DNA of 55,770 nt. It comes from an uncultured Mediterranea sp. Its GTDB lineage: Bacteria > Bacteroidota > Bacteroidia > Bacteroidales > Bacteroidaceae. The notes under the pieces were generated by a model. It saw nothing but the letters and a program-made list of their open reading frames with translations, was not told where the DNA came from and did no database searches. The position numbers and the translations under genes are program-made. The stretch covers positions 1-55,770 of the forward strand of contig CAMGIP010000002.1 of assembly GCA_946056155.1 (NCBI GenBank). The letters are read 5' to 3'. The stretch's first letter is position 1; each line of letters starts with the position of its first letter. Positions 16,274 through 25,612 of this stretch are shown one piece after another.

Positions 16274-17123
16274 CATACTTACCGAAGAAAGACTGGTTGG
16301 GAAAATCGAACATCTCAGCTATCTCTTTGATACTCTGGTTGCTGTGCTTCAGCTCATATTTGATGTGCTGCATGGTGTATTCGTTGATCCAATCCAAAGC
16401 CGTACGTCCGCTGGTCTGTTTTACGACAGCAGATACATATTTGGGCGAGTAGCAGAGCAGATTGGCGTAGTAAGCCAAGGATCGGTGCCTGCCTCCATCG
16501 GCCGAGAGTGCCTCGATGAAGCGTCCGAATACCCGACGCGAGCTGGTGCGTGTATCTTCCTCTTGCTGATGTCCGATGCAGGTGAAGATATCGGAGAGAA
16601 TTTCGTAAATCAAGGCAGAGAAGATGTATTCCAGAATCTCGTTGCGGAAACGCTGACCGTTATCCTTCAGCTTCTCTGAAATAAGTCCCCCATAATAGGA
16701 TAGGATGGTGGAATGGGATGTTCCCAAATCGTGTCGAATAGGATTTTGGAACAGATAGCTGAACGTTTTCTGCATATCGATGCTTTGCTTGACCGTGCGC
16801 CGGATGAAGTCATTGGAGAATCCAATCATCTGCACCTGAGCACCCGGGCTATGCATGCCATGACAAAGTATCATGGTAGGTAGGCAGGTCAAGGTGTTGC
16901 CTGTTTCTATCTGATAGGCTTTTCCGTTGATTTCCAGTTGGAAGCGACCCTCCTTGCAAATAACGATGAGGAAAAAGTTAATTCGCACCCTCTCGTCTGC
17001 GAAGGGTGCTAACTCAATCCGGTCCGTAATCAACAGGCCGTTGCCTACGTAATTTACAAACTCTTCTGACTGCTCGAAATCCTCGATATTCAGTACTTTG
17101 ACGTTGTTGTTCTCTGTTGCCAT
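16221..17123 (-). CDS. AraC-family transcriptional regulator
   Basis: About 300 residues from ATG 17123 (MATENNNVKVLN); the track adds 16 upstream residues without support. The N-terminal half is a cupin-like sensing domain (FQLEINGKAYQIETGNTLTCLP). The C-terminal ~100 residues carry the double helix-turn-helix of AraC proteins, with YCSPKYVSAVVKQ-like helices and the signature IKEIAEMFDFPNQSFFGKYV followed by GMSPARYR. It is divergent from the RND efflux operon, 230 bp away, so it is the likely controller of that operon (inference from layout). Its 3' end overlaps dacB by 53 bp tail to tail. Confidence 0.88.
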   Translation of the reverse strand: MATENNNVKVLNIEDFEQSEEFVNYVGNGLLITDRIELAPFADERVRINFFLIVICKEGRFQLEINGKAYQIETGNTLTCLPTMILCHGMHSPGAQVQMIGFSNDFIRRTVKQSIDMQKTFSYLFQNPIRHDLGTSHSTILSYYGGLISEKLKDNGQRFRNEILEYIFSALIYEILSDIFTCIGHQQEEDTRTSSRRVFGRFIEALSADGGRHRSLAYYANLLCYSPKYVSAVVKQTSGRTALDWINEYTMQHIKYELKHSNQSIKEIAEMFDFPNQSFFGKYVKAHLGMSPARYRNNEE

Positions 17124-17308
17124 TGTTCTTGATTTCCTTTTTTCGGCTGCAAATATGAGGAATAATTGCACAATTTTCGTGTCCTATTCTTCGGTAAAGG
17201 TGTCCCCAATTTCATTTTTGTTCTGTTTTCGTATGTTAAAGAGTTGATAAAGGGAAAATGGGACAATTAATATGGATATTTTGTTATCTATGGAATGTTC
17301 TATTATCC

Positions 17309-17316
17309 TATCTTTG
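17309..17316 (+). promoter_or_regulatory. -7 box of the RND efflux operon
   Basis: TATCTTTG matches TAnnTTTG about 40 bp before the start codon. No properly spaced -33 element is evident, as expected for a promoter needing an activator such as the divergent AraC protein. Confidence 0.5.
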
Positions 17317-17355
17317 CGCAGTTTTTCAAAATTAGTTAAAAGGATTATGATAAGA

Positions 17356-18456
17356 ATGAAGAAAAATTGGGTGCGACTGATGGCTATTGCCGGTTGTGCC
17401 ATTTGTTTGGCATCTTGTAAGAATGCTCCCGATGCCGCAGTTCAAATGCCTATGACCTATAAGTTGATGACGGTAGAGACTACCAACAAGGCGTTCAACA
17501 CCTCCTATTCAGCTGCGGTTCGCGGACGCTACGATGCCTCTATCTTGCCACAAGTATCAGGTACTATCTGGAAAGTGATGGTTAAGGAGGGACAGCGTGT
17601 GCATAAGGGACAGTCACTCTTCGTGATTGATCAGGTGCCCTATCGTGCTGCATTGAATACCGCAACCGCTAATGTAGAGGTGGCCAAGGCTGCACTCGCC
17701 ACAGCAGAACTCAACTACAACAGCAACAAAGAACTCTATGCACAGAAGGTGGTATCTGCCTTTACGTTGCAGACAGCAGAGAACCAATATCTTACAGCTA
17801 AGGCTCAGTTGGCTCAAGCCAATGCTTCCTTAGTGAATGCACAGAACAATCTGGCCTATACCGAGGTGAAGAGCCCGAGCGATGGGGTGGTAGGTGCTAT
17901 CCCCATGCGCGAAGGTGTATTGGTAAGCCCCTCCATGGGCAAGGCACTCACCACGGTAAGTGATAATAAAGAGGTATTTGTCTATTTCTCGATGACGGAG
18001 AACCAGTTGCTCTCTCTCATCCGTCAGCACGGTACGGCCGAGGCTGCCGCCAAGAGCATGCCTGAGGTGGAGCTGCAACTTAATGACGGTACAATCTACG
18101 ATGCCAAGGGTCGTATTGAGAGTATCAGCGGTGTGATTGACCGTCAGACCGGTACGGTTTCGGTACGCGCCCTCTTCCCCAATGAGAAAGGTATCCTGCG
18201 CAGTGGCGCTACGGCTGCTGTTATCATGCCCGATATGTATCAGAACTGCATCGTCATTCCGCAGGCTGCTACCGTACAGCTTCAGGACCAGTATCTGGTT
18301 TATAAGGTAGTAGATGGCAAGGCCGTTTCCTCTATTGTCAAGGTGGCTCCCACGGACGATGGTCGCGAATATGTGATTCTGAGCGGTTTGAACCCCGGTG
18401 ACGAAATCGTGGCTGAGGGTGCCGGTCTGATCAGAGAGGGAACACAAGTGAAATAA
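17356..18456 (+). CDS. RND efflux periplasmic adaptor (MFP/HlyD, AcrA-like) lipoprotein
   Basis: About 366 residues from ATG 17356 (MKKNWVRLMAIAG), preceded by AAAGGA at about 12 bp; the track start at 17272 lies upstream of the promoter. The lipobox is ICLASC. The biotinyl-lipoyl half-motif VSGTIWKVMVKEGQRVHKGQ is at about residue 70. An alpha-helical hairpin (about 95-175) and a barrel-sandwich return (TEVKSPSDGVVGAIPM) follow. It links the inner-membrane pump with the outer-membrane channel. It is the first gene of the adaptor-pump-channel operon; the pump starts 44 bp downstream. Confidence 0.92.
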   Translation: MKKNWVRLMAIAGCAICLASCKNAPDAAVQMPMTYKLMTVETTNKAFNTSYSAAVRGRYDASILPQVSGTIWKVMVKEGQRVHKGQSLFVIDQVPYRAALNTATANVEVAKAALATAELNYNSNKELYAQKVVSAFTLQTAENQYLTAKAQLAQANASLVNAQNNLAYTEVKSPSDGVVGAIPMREGVLVSPSMGKALTTVSDNKEVFVYFSMTENQLLSLIRQHGTAEAAAKSMPEVELQLNDGTIYDAKGRIESISGVIDRQTGTVSVRALFPNEKGILRSGATAAVIMPDMYQNCIVIPQAATVQLQDQYLVYKVVDGKAVSSIVKVAPTDDGREYVILSGLNPGDEIVAEGAGLIREGTQVK

Positions 18457-18500
18457 GTCATCCCTATACGGAGACGAAACGTTTTTAAAAACAGACGATA

Positions 18501-21500
18501 ATGAAAGGTAATATATTTATCAAACGGCCTGTGATGGCCATGTCAGTATCTATCTTGATACTGATTGTCGGTATGATTTCGCTCCTGACCCTTCCGGTGG
18601 AGCAGTATCCCGACATTGCACCTCCTACGGTACAGGTAGCTGCCCAATATACAGGTGCCGATGCGGAGGCGATGATGAATGCCGTAATCATGCCGCTCGA
18701 AGAGAGTATCAACGGTGTGGAGAACATGCTATACATCACCTCTACGGCTTCCAATGCCGGACGTGCTACCATCGATGTGGTTTTCAAGCAGGGTACCGAC
18801 CCGGATATGGCGGCGGTGAATGTGCAGAACCGTGTCTCCAAGGCTCAGGGTCTGCTGCCGGCTGAGGTAACCAAGATTGGTGTGACTACCACCAAGCGTC
18901 AGACCTCTTTCCTGCAAATCGGTTCGCTGGTTTGTACCAATGGAATGTATGATGAGAACTTCCTCGGCAACTATCTGGATATCAACATCGTTCCGCGTAT
19001 CAAGCGTGTTGAGGGTGTGGGTGACGTGATGGAGTTGGGTAATACCTACAGTATGCGTATCTGGATGAACCCTGAACGCATGGCACAGTATGGTCTTGTT
19101 CCCTCCGACATCGCCGGCCTGCTGGCAGAGCAGAACCTTGAAGCTCCTACCGGTTCACTCGGTGAGCACTCCGATAACCAGTTCCAGCTGACCATGAAGT
19201 ATCGTGGCCGTCTGAAGAGTGTGGAGGAGTTCCAGAATATCGTGGTGAGCGCAGACGAGAACGGTAATGTACTCCGTCTGAAGGATGTAGCTGATGTGGA
19301 ACTGGGTGCCCTCTCGTATGCCTTCCATGCAGAGAATACCGGTCACCCCGGTGTGACCTTCATGGTGTTCCAGGTGGCCGGTGCCAATGCTACGGCCGTC
19401 AATCAGAAGATTGCCAAGGAGATTGAGGCCATGGCCAAGGAGTTGCCTGCCGGTCTGGAGTTCCGCAAGATGATGAGCTCCAATGACTTCCTCTTTGCTT
19501 CTATATATAATGTAGTAGAGACGCTGATTATCGCCATTATCCTCGTAATCCTCGTGGTCTATTTCTTCCTCCAGGATTTCAAGGCTACGCTAATTCCCTC
19601 TATCTCTATCATCGTGTCGTTGATCGGTACCTTTGCCTGCCTGATGGCTGCCGGATTTACCATCAACATCCTGACGCTGTTTGCCTTGGTGCTGGCTATC
19701 GGTACGGTGGTGGACGATGCCATTGTGGTGGTTGAGGCCGTTCAGGCCAAGTTTGATGCCGGCTACAAATCTTCTTACCTGGCCACCAAGGATGCTATGG
19801 GTGATGTGACGATGGCCGTTATCACCTGTACGCTGGTTTTCATGGCTGTGTTTGTGCCGGTAACCTTCACCGGTGGTACGAGCGGTATCTTCTATACCCA
19901 GTTCGGTGTGACGATGGCCACTTCGGTAGGTCTCTCCTGTATCTGTGCCTTGACCCTCTGTCCGGCCCTCTGTGCCATGATGATGCGTCCGAGCGATGGC
20001 ACCAAGAGTGCTAAGAGCTTCAACGGTCGTGTACGTGCCGCCTACAACGCCTCATACAATGCCATGCTGGGCAAATATAAGAAGGGTGTGATGTTCGCTA
20101 TCCATAACCGCTGGATGGTGTGGGTGTCACTGGTATGTGCCGTGGTGCTGCTCAGCTACTTCATGGCTACTACCAAGACCGGTCTGGTGCCTCAGGAGGA
20201 CCAAGGTGTGATGATGATGAACGTCAGCTGTGCACCGGGTACTTCGTTGGAGGAGACTCACAAGGTGATGGCCGAGGTAGAGCAGATTCTGAAGGCACAG
20301 CCTGAAATCGAGTCGTACGCCAAGGTAACCGGTTATGGTCTGATCTCTGGTCAGGGTTCTTCTTACGGTATGTTGATTGTCCGTCTGAAGGACTGGAGTG
20401 AACGTAAGAATCCGCCCTTCTTTAGCCTGATGTGTAAGCTGGGGTTGAAGAAAGCTACTGAAGGTCACGATATCGATGCCGTGATGGCCCGTGTCAATGG
20501 CGCAGCCTTTATGATCAAGAAGGCGCAGATTTTCGCCTTCCAGCCTGGTATGATTCCCGGTTACGGTATGGGTAACTCCATCGAGTTGAACCTTCAGGAC
20601 CGTACGGGTGGCGACAAGGAGGTCTTCTATCAGAATGCCATGAAGTTCCTCGGTGCCCTCAACCAGCGTCCTGAGGTGGCTATGGCCTATACTTCATACG
20701 CCATGAACTTCCCGCAGGTGAGCGTGGATGTGGATGCTGCCCAGTGTAAGCGTGCCGGCATCTCTCCCTCTACCGTATTAAGTGTACTGGGTGCTTATAC
20801 CGGTGGTTCGTACGTAAGTAACTACAACCAGTTCGGTAAGGTATATCGTGTGATGGCACAGGCTTCTCCTGATTTCCGTCTCCGTGAGAGTGACCTGAAC
20901 AATATGTATGTACGCAACGGCAACCAGATGGCTCCTATCGGTCAGTTCGTGAAGCTGAAGAAGATTCTCGGTCCGGAGTCGGCCAACCGCTTCAACCTCT
21001 ACTCGATGATTGCCGCCAAGGTGAATGCCGCTCCCGGCTACTCTTCCGGTGAGGCCATGAAGGCCATTGAAGAGGTGGCAGCACAGGCGCTGCCTACCGG
21101 TTACAGCTACGAATATAGTGGTATGTCCCGTGAGGAGGCCAACTTGGGTGGTGGACAGACCGTGATGATCTATGGTATCTGTATCGTGCTCATCTTCCTT
21201 ATCCTCTCCTGCTTGTATGAGAGCTTCCTCGTGCCTTGGGCCGTTATCTTGAGTGTGCCCTTCGGTTTGATGGGCTCGTTCCTCTTTGCTAAGCTGTTTG
21301 GTTTGGAGAACAACATCTATCTGCAGACAGGTGTGATCATGTTGATTGGTCTGCTGGCTAAGACGGCCATCCTGATTACCGAGTTCGCTCTGGAGCGTCG
21401 CCGCATGGGTATGGGTATTGTTGAGAGTGCCTACTCTGCCGCTCAGGCTCGTCTGCGTCCTATCTTGATGACGGTGCTCACCATGATTTTCGGTATGATT

Positions 21501-21743
21501 CCGTTGATGTTCTCGTCAGGTGCCGGTGCTAACGGTAACTCTTCGCTCGGTACGGGTGTTGTCGGTGGTATGGCTGTCGGTACGTTGGCTCTGGTCTTTG
21601 TCGTGCCTGTCTTCTATATCTTCTTTGAGTTCATGCAGGAGAAGATTCGTCCGCCCATGCACGTGGATGTGGACCAGCAGGTAGCTAAGGAGAAAGAGAA
21701 AAGCTTGGGAGAGCGCAGCGCGTTCAATAAGAAGGAAGACTAA
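18501..21743 (+). CDS. RND multidrug efflux pump (AcrB/HAE1 family)
   Basis: 1080 residues, slightly longer than AcrB. N-terminal KRPVMAMSVSILILIVGMISLL is the first transmembrane helix. Periplasmic porter loops follow, then the TM4 proton-relay segment with VLAIGTVVDDAIVVVEA, which keeps the paired Asp residues of the HAE1 family. A second membrane block with LYESFLVPWAVILSVP and the GLLAKTAILITEFA motif lies near the C-terminus. It exports hydrophobic or amphiphilic compounds using the proton gradient. Codon use and the flanking adaptor and channel genes show an intact tripartite system; the substrate is not predictable. Confidence 0.95.
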   Translation: MKGNIFIKRPVMAMSVSILILIVGMISLLTLPVEQYPDIAPPTVQVAAQYTGADAEAMMNAVIMPLEESINGVENMLYITSTASNAGRATIDVVFKQGTDPDMAAVNVQNRVSKAQGLLPAEVTKIGVTTTKRQTSFLQIGSLVCTNGMYDENFLGNYLDINIVPRIKRVEGVGDVMELGNTYSMRIWMNPERMAQYGLVPSDIAGLLAEQNLEAPTGSLGEHSDNQFQLTMKYRGRLKSVEEFQNIVVSADENGNVLRLKDVADVELGALSYAFHAENTGHPGVTFMVFQVAGANATAVNQKIAKEIEAMAKELPAGLEFRKMMSSNDFLFASIYNVVETLIIAIILVILVVYFFLQDFKATLIPSISIIVSLIGTFACLMAAGFTINILTLFALVLAIGTVVDDAIVVVEAVQAKFDAGYKSSYLATKDAMGDVTMAVITCTLVFMAVFVPVTFTGGTSGIFYTQFGVTMATSVGLSCICALTLCPALCAMMMRPSDGTKSAKSFNGRVRAAYNASYNAMLGKYKKGVMFAIHNRWMVWVSLVCAVVLLSYFMATTKTGLVPQEDQGVMMMNVSCAPGTSLEETHKVMAEVEQILKAQPEIESYAKVTGYGLISGQGSSYGMLIVRLKDWSERKNPPFFSLMCKLGLKKATEGHDIDAVMARVNGAAFMIKKAQIFAFQPGMIPGYGMGNSIELNLQDRTGGDKEVFYQNAMKFLGALNQRPEVAMAYTSYAMNFPQVSVDVDAAQCKRAGISPSTVLSVLGAYTGGSYVSNYNQFGKVYRVMAQASPDFRLRESDLNNMYVRNGNQMAPIGQFVKLKKILGPESANRFNLYSMIAAKVNAAPGYSSGEAMKAIEEVAAQALPTGYSYEYSGMSREEANLGGGQTVMIYGICIVLIFLILSCLYESFLVPWAVILSVPFGLMGSFLFAKLFGLENNIYLQTGVIMLIGLLAKTAILITEFALERRRMGMGIVESAYSAAQARLRPILMTVLTMIFGMIPLMFSSGAGANGNSSLGTGVVGGMAVGTLALVFVVPVFYIFFEFMQEKIRPPMHVDVDQQVAKEKEKSLGERSAFNKKED

Positions 21744-21801
21744 TCCGTCTGAAGATGGAAGTCGATAATTTATGACACTTTTCAATAACAAGATACGAAC
21801 A

Positions 21802-23199
21802 ATGAAAAAGACCATATTTACCCTGATGTCCGCTTCGCTGCTGCTCAGCAGCTGTGGCATCTACTCCAAATACAAGCCCGCCAAAGAGGTGCCCGACCAG
21901 CTCTATGGCGAGGAGATGACGGTGGAAGCTGAGCGGTGGGATGCTACCCACGCTACAGCCGACACGCTGGGGCTCATGGATTGGCGCAAGCTCTTCACCG
22001 ACCCTCAGCTTCAGGCACTCATCGAGAAGGGATTGCAGCAGAATACCGACTATCTCACGGCTCAACTCCGTGTGAAGGAGGCTAAGGCTGCACTGCTTTC
22101 GGCCAAGTTGGCCTATCTGCCCTCGTTCGCTTTGGCTCCCCAAGGTGTAGTGAGCAGCTTCGACAAGATGAAGGCTACGCAGACCTACTCGTTGCCTTTG
22201 ACTGCCAGCTGGGAGATTGACCTCTTTGGTCGTCTGCGCAACGCTAAGCGTCAGTCACAGGCTGCGCTGGCTCAGACGAAGGATTATCAGCAGGCTACGC
22301 GTGCCGCTATCATTGCAGGCATCGCCAATACGTACTACACGCTGCTGATGCTGGATGAACAGTTGGAAATCACTCAACAGACCGAGGAGGCTTGGAGCGA
22401 GACCGTCCGTTCAGCCCGTGCCTTGATGAATGCCGGTCGCTACAATGAAGCCGGAGTAGCTCAGATGGAAGCTGCTCACATGCAGGTGAAGTCTTCGGTG
22501 CTGGACCTCAAGGATAAGGTCAACCAGGTGGAGAACTCCTTGGCTCTCCTCTTGGCAGAGACTCCCCGCCACTATGAGCGTGGCAAGTTGGCCGACCAGC
22601 AGTTGCCTTCGCAGTTTACCATCGGTGTGCCGGTAAGCCTTCTGGCTGCCCGTCCCGATGTTCGTGCTGCCGAGCGTGCTTTGGAGCGTGCTTTCTACAC
22701 CACCAATGCTGCCCGCTCCTCTTTCTACCCCTCTATCACGTTGAGTGGAAGTGCAGGTTGGACCAACTCGGCTGGTTCGATGATCTTCAATCCCGCCAAG
22801 GTGGTAGCTTCTGCTGTAGGTTCACTCACTCAGCCGCTCTTTGCTCAGGGTAAGCTCAGTGCCCAGCTGAAGATTGCCAAGGCACAACAAGAGGAGGCTG
22901 CTTTGGCCTTCCAGCAGACTCTGCTGAATGCCGGTGTGGAGGTGAACGAGGCTCTTACTGCATGGCAGACCAGCCGAGAGAAGAGCCAGCTCATTGCCAA
23001 GCAGGTGGAGGCTCAGCAGCGTGCCTACAACAGCACATCGCTGCTGATGGAGCATGGCTCATCCACCTATCTTGAGGTGCTCTCTTCACGTCAGAACTAC
23101 CTCAGTGCCCGTCTCACACAGACCTCCAATACCTTCACGGAGATTCAGAGTCTCATCTCACTCTATCAAGCCTTGGGTGGAGGCGTGGAAGTAGAATAA
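21802..23199 (+). CDS. Outer-membrane efflux channel lipoprotein (TolC/NodT family)
   Basis: About 465 residues from ATG 21802 (MKKTIFTLMSASLLLSSCG), with lipobox LLSSC; the ten residues upstream in the track are not needed. Two tandem outer-membrane-efflux repeats are visible. TASWEIDLFGRLRNAKRQ is the typical NodT-family segment after the first helices, and GVPVSLLAARPDVRAAERAL is the family signature in the middle. Long amphipathic helices dominate. It forms the trimeric duct for the AcrB-like pump and is the last gene of the operon, followed by a strong terminator. Confidence 0.93.
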   Translation: MKKTIFTLMSASLLLSSCGIYSKYKPAKEVPDQLYGEEMTVEAERWDATHATADTLGLMDWRKLFTDPQLQALIEKGLQQNTDYLTAQLRVKEAKAALLSAKLAYLPSFALAPQGVVSSFDKMKATQTYSLPLTASWEIDLFGRLRNAKRQSQAALAQTKDYQQATRAAIIAGIANTYYTLLMLDEQLEITQQTEEAWSETVRSARALMNAGRYNEAGVAQMEAAHMQVKSSVLDLKDKVNQVENSLALLLAETPRHYERGKLADQQLPSQFTIGVPVSLLAARPDVRAAERALERAFYTTNAARSSFYPSITLSGSAGWTNSAGSMIFNPAKVVASAVGSLTQPLFAQGKLSAQLKIAKAQQEEAALAFQQTLLNAGVEVNEALTAWQTSREKSQLIAKQVEAQQRAYNSTSLLMEHGSSTYLEVLSSRQNYLSARLTQTSNTFTEIQSLISLYQALGGGVEVE

Positions 23200-23256
23200 C
23201 TCTCTTATCATACCCTTGAATGGTATCCCTCTCCTTTCTTCATGGAGGGGGATACT

Positions 23257-23291
23257 AAAAAGCCTCGGAAATCACTTCCCGAGGCTTTTTT
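23257..23291. terminator. Rho-independent terminator of the efflux operon
   Basis: AAAAAGCCTCGG (23257-23268) pairs with CCGAGGCTTTTTT (23279-23291): a perfect stem with A and T tracts on both sides. It lies between convergent operons and is probably bidirectional. Confidence 0.9.
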
Positions 23292-23356
23292 ATGCGTTGT
23301 CTGTTATGACTTGGTGAAGTATGCTTCGTCCCCAATCGCTGTTTGTGCCCTCCCGT

Positions 23357-24841
23357 TTACCAGATTACGTTGCGCATATCGCCTGTGGCAGCCAGTGCAG
23401 CGTGCATACCCAATGCTTTGCCGATGCAGTGGGGAGTCTGTGACTTGCCATCGGTCAGTTTCAGGTAGTCCCAAAGCAGCTGCTTGTAGTCGGGATGTGC
23501 GCAGTTCTCGATGATGGCCTGTGCACGTTCTTTGGGTCCCTTGCCGCGCAAGTCGGCAACGCCTTGTTCCGTCACTACGATGTTTACGTCGTGTTCCGTG
23601 TGGTCGTGGTGCGATACCATCGGCACGATGGCGCTGATTTTGCCCTCCTTAGCCACTGACGGACAGGTGAAGATGGAGATGTAGGCGTTGCGAGTGAAGT
23701 CACCGCTGCCTCCGATACCGTTCATCATCTTCGTGCCTCCGATGTGTGTGGAGTTCACATTGCCATAGATATCCACTTCAATGGCCGTATTGATGGAGAT
23801 GACTCCGAGACGGCGGATAATCTCCGGACTATTGGAGATCTCGCTCGGACGGAGAACCAGTTTGTCGCGGAAGAAGTCGATATCCTCATAGATGCCATTC
23901 AGGCAGTTGTTGGTGACGGTGAGTGAGCAGGTGCTACCGAACTTCACGCGGCCTTCACGGATAAGTCCGACTACTGCGTCTTGGAGTACTTCGGTGTACA
24001 TCTCAAAAGGAGGAATGGAGCTCTCGCGGCCTAACGCACCCAATACGGCATTGGCAATGTTGCCCACACCACTTTGCAGCGGTAGGAAGGTAGGTGGAAT
24101 GATGCCCCGCTTCATATCGGCCGCCAGGAAATCGGCCACATTCTGGCCAATTTTGTCGGTAATCGGGTCAGAGGCACTGAAGGAGCGTGCTTCGTCGGGC
24201 CAATTGGTCTCTACGATGCCTACGATCTTCTGAGGATCGACCTGCACGTAAGCCTGTCCGATGCGGTCGCTTGGCCTGTAGATGGGGATGTCGCGGCGGT
24301 AGGGCGGGTCCAAGGGTTCATAGACATCGTGTAGTAACATAGCCGCTTTGCTATGGGCGGCATTCAGCTCAATGATTACCTTGTCTGCCAGACGGGCAAT
24401 GGTGGGGGCAATACCTCCTGCAGCTGTCAGATAGACCTTGCCATCAGGGGTTACCTCACAGGCTTCGAGAATAGCCACATCCACTTTACCCATGAATCCG
24501 TAGCGCACCTCCTGTGCCATTTGGGAAAGGTGGATATCGTTATAGGCGATCTCGCCGTTGTTTACTGCCTTGCGGAAGTCGGGATTGGTGGTGTAGGGTG
24601 CACGATAGCGAATGGCTTTAGCTCGTGAGAGGACGCCATCGCATGAATCACCGGTAGAGGCTCCAGTGAAGATACCCACTTGGAAGGGTCTGCCTGCTGC
24701 GTGTTCAGCTTCCGCAATCTTGGCCAGTTCAGCTGTGACCGCTTTTGCCGTTCCAGCAGGTGTAAATCCACTTAATCCGATGTTGTAGCCATGTTTGATC
24801 AGGCTTGCAGCTTCTGCTGCTGAAATGTAGTTCAGTGCCAT
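23357..24841 (-). CDS. Acetyl-CoA hydrolase/transferase (succinyl-CoA:acetate CoA-transferase type)
   Basis: 494 residues, usual for the Cat1/AarC/Ach1 family. The middle has FTGASTGDSCDG near the N-terminus and GVGNIANAVLGAL (about residue 245). The C-terminal domain carries GIGGSGDFTRNAYISIF and VVTEQGVADLRG. The active-site glutamate of this family lies earlier; I could not fix its residue number. It moves CoA between acetate and succinate, which fits the succinate/acetate/propionate fermentation of Bacteroidetes. It lies 42 bp after the small membrane-anchored gene on the same strand and may be read from the same promoter. Confidence 0.9.
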   Translation of the reverse strand: MALNYISAAEAASLIKHGYNIGLSGFTPAGTAKAVTAELAKIAEAEHAAGRPFQVGIFTGASTGDSCDGVLSRAKAIRYRAPYTTNPDFRKAVNNGEIAYNDIHLSQMAQEVRYGFMGKVDVAILEACEVTPDGKVYLTAAGGIAPTIARLADKVIIELNAAHSKAAMLLHDVYEPLDPPYRRDIPIYRPSDRIGQAYVQVDPQKIVGIVETNWPDEARSFSASDPITDKIGQNVADFLAADMKRGIIPPTFLPLQSGVGNIANAVLGALGRESSIPPFEMYTEVLQDAVVGLIREGRVKFGSTCSLTVTNNCLNGIYEDIDFFRDKLVLRPSEISNSPEIIRRLGVISINTAIEVDIYGNVNSTHIGGTKMMNGIGGSGDFTRNAYISIFTCPSVAKEGKISAIVPMVSHHDHTEHDVNIVVTEQGVADLRGKGPKERAQAIIENCAHPDYKQLLWDYLKLTDGKSQTPHCIGKALGMHAALAATGDMRNVIW

Positions 24842-24883
24842 AGTTTCTCTTTTGGATTAGTATGTCTTTGGATAAATGTCTGA

Positions 24884-25450
24884 TTAGAATTTGGGCTTGA
24901 GAATCTCTCCCCAGATGATGGCCCGGCGTGCCTCCTCGATGGAGTGGATGCTCCACTCCTCCTGAGCTGTCGAATCGGGTGATGTGGTGGTGCTCTTCTC
25001 GCTTTGTCCGGTGCTTCTGTTGGTCGGATTGGCTTTCCGTACAGACTGCACCGGTTGTCTCTGATGGAAGGATTGGGCCTGCTGGTCCATCTGAATCTTG
25101 CGGAACAGTTCGGCTAAGCTGTGACCTTGCTGTGTAGCAGTGGCCTCTCCCTGTGGATCGGTTGTCTGTTTCGGCTCCTCAGTGAAGCCTTTAGATGGAC
25201 AGTCACTCTGTGATGTGTCCGTGTGATGAACCGGACCTGTGCTCTTGGGTGCGCTGGAATTCTCTTCTGCACCCTCATCCTCAGGTGCGGTCTCGATATA
25301 TTCACCGATGAACTCCTCATCGCTTATCTCGTCCTGATTTGACTGACATTGCTTAGCCTGTTCCTCTTTAGTATCCGACACTTTCTTTATGAAAGAACCG
25401 ATAAACTTGATAATCAGAAAGATCACAAAGTAAATGATTAATGTCTTCAT
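24884..25450 (-). CDS. Membrane-anchored low-complexity protein of unknown function
   Basis: 188 residues. One N-terminal transmembrane helix (MKTLIIYFVIFLIIKFIGSF) is followed by a long disordered stretch rich in E, S, T, Q and P (about residues 25-160). The end is a short conserved-looking motif, IHSIEEARRAIIWGEILKPKF. I recognise similar small tails in hypothetical Bacteroidales proteins but know no function. The tail is the only part likely to bind something. The gene precedes the CoA-transferase by 42 bp and has its own promoter with a structured leader. Confidence 0.7.
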   Translation of the reverse strand: MKTLIIYFVIFLIIKFIGSFIKKVSDTKEEQAKQCQSNQDEISDEEFIGEYIETAPEDEGAEENSSAPKSTGPVHHTDTSQSDCPSKGFTEEPKQTTDPQGEATATQQGHSLAELFRKIQMDQQAQSFHQRQPVQSVRKANPTNRSTGQSEKSTTTSPDSTAQEEWSIHSIEEARRAIIWGEILKPKF

Positions 25451-25472
25451 ACAATTATGTAGATATAGTTAG

Positions 25473-25550
25473 GACAGGTGTATGACGGGGAGTCGTACAC
25501 CTGTCGATGATTATTGCCCAAAGTTAGACAATATTTTTCTGAATATGCAA
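25473..25550 (-). promoter_or_regulatory. Promoter plus hairpin 5' leader
   Basis: On the minus strand, TTGC (25550-25547), 20 bp, then TAACTTTG (25526-25519) form a good promoter. The predicted transcript then contains GACAGGTGTACGAC paired with GTCATACACCTGTC (25473-25505), a ~14-bp stem, before the ATG at 25450. No T-run follows, so it is more a leader structure than a terminator, although it could also stop readthrough from the fucosidase gene. Confidence 0.55.
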
Positions 25551-25612
25551 GGAAAGCTCGTAAAAATTCTCTTCTTCTCCCAATCTTTCTTTCCCAGAGG
25601 GATTGAGAGACT

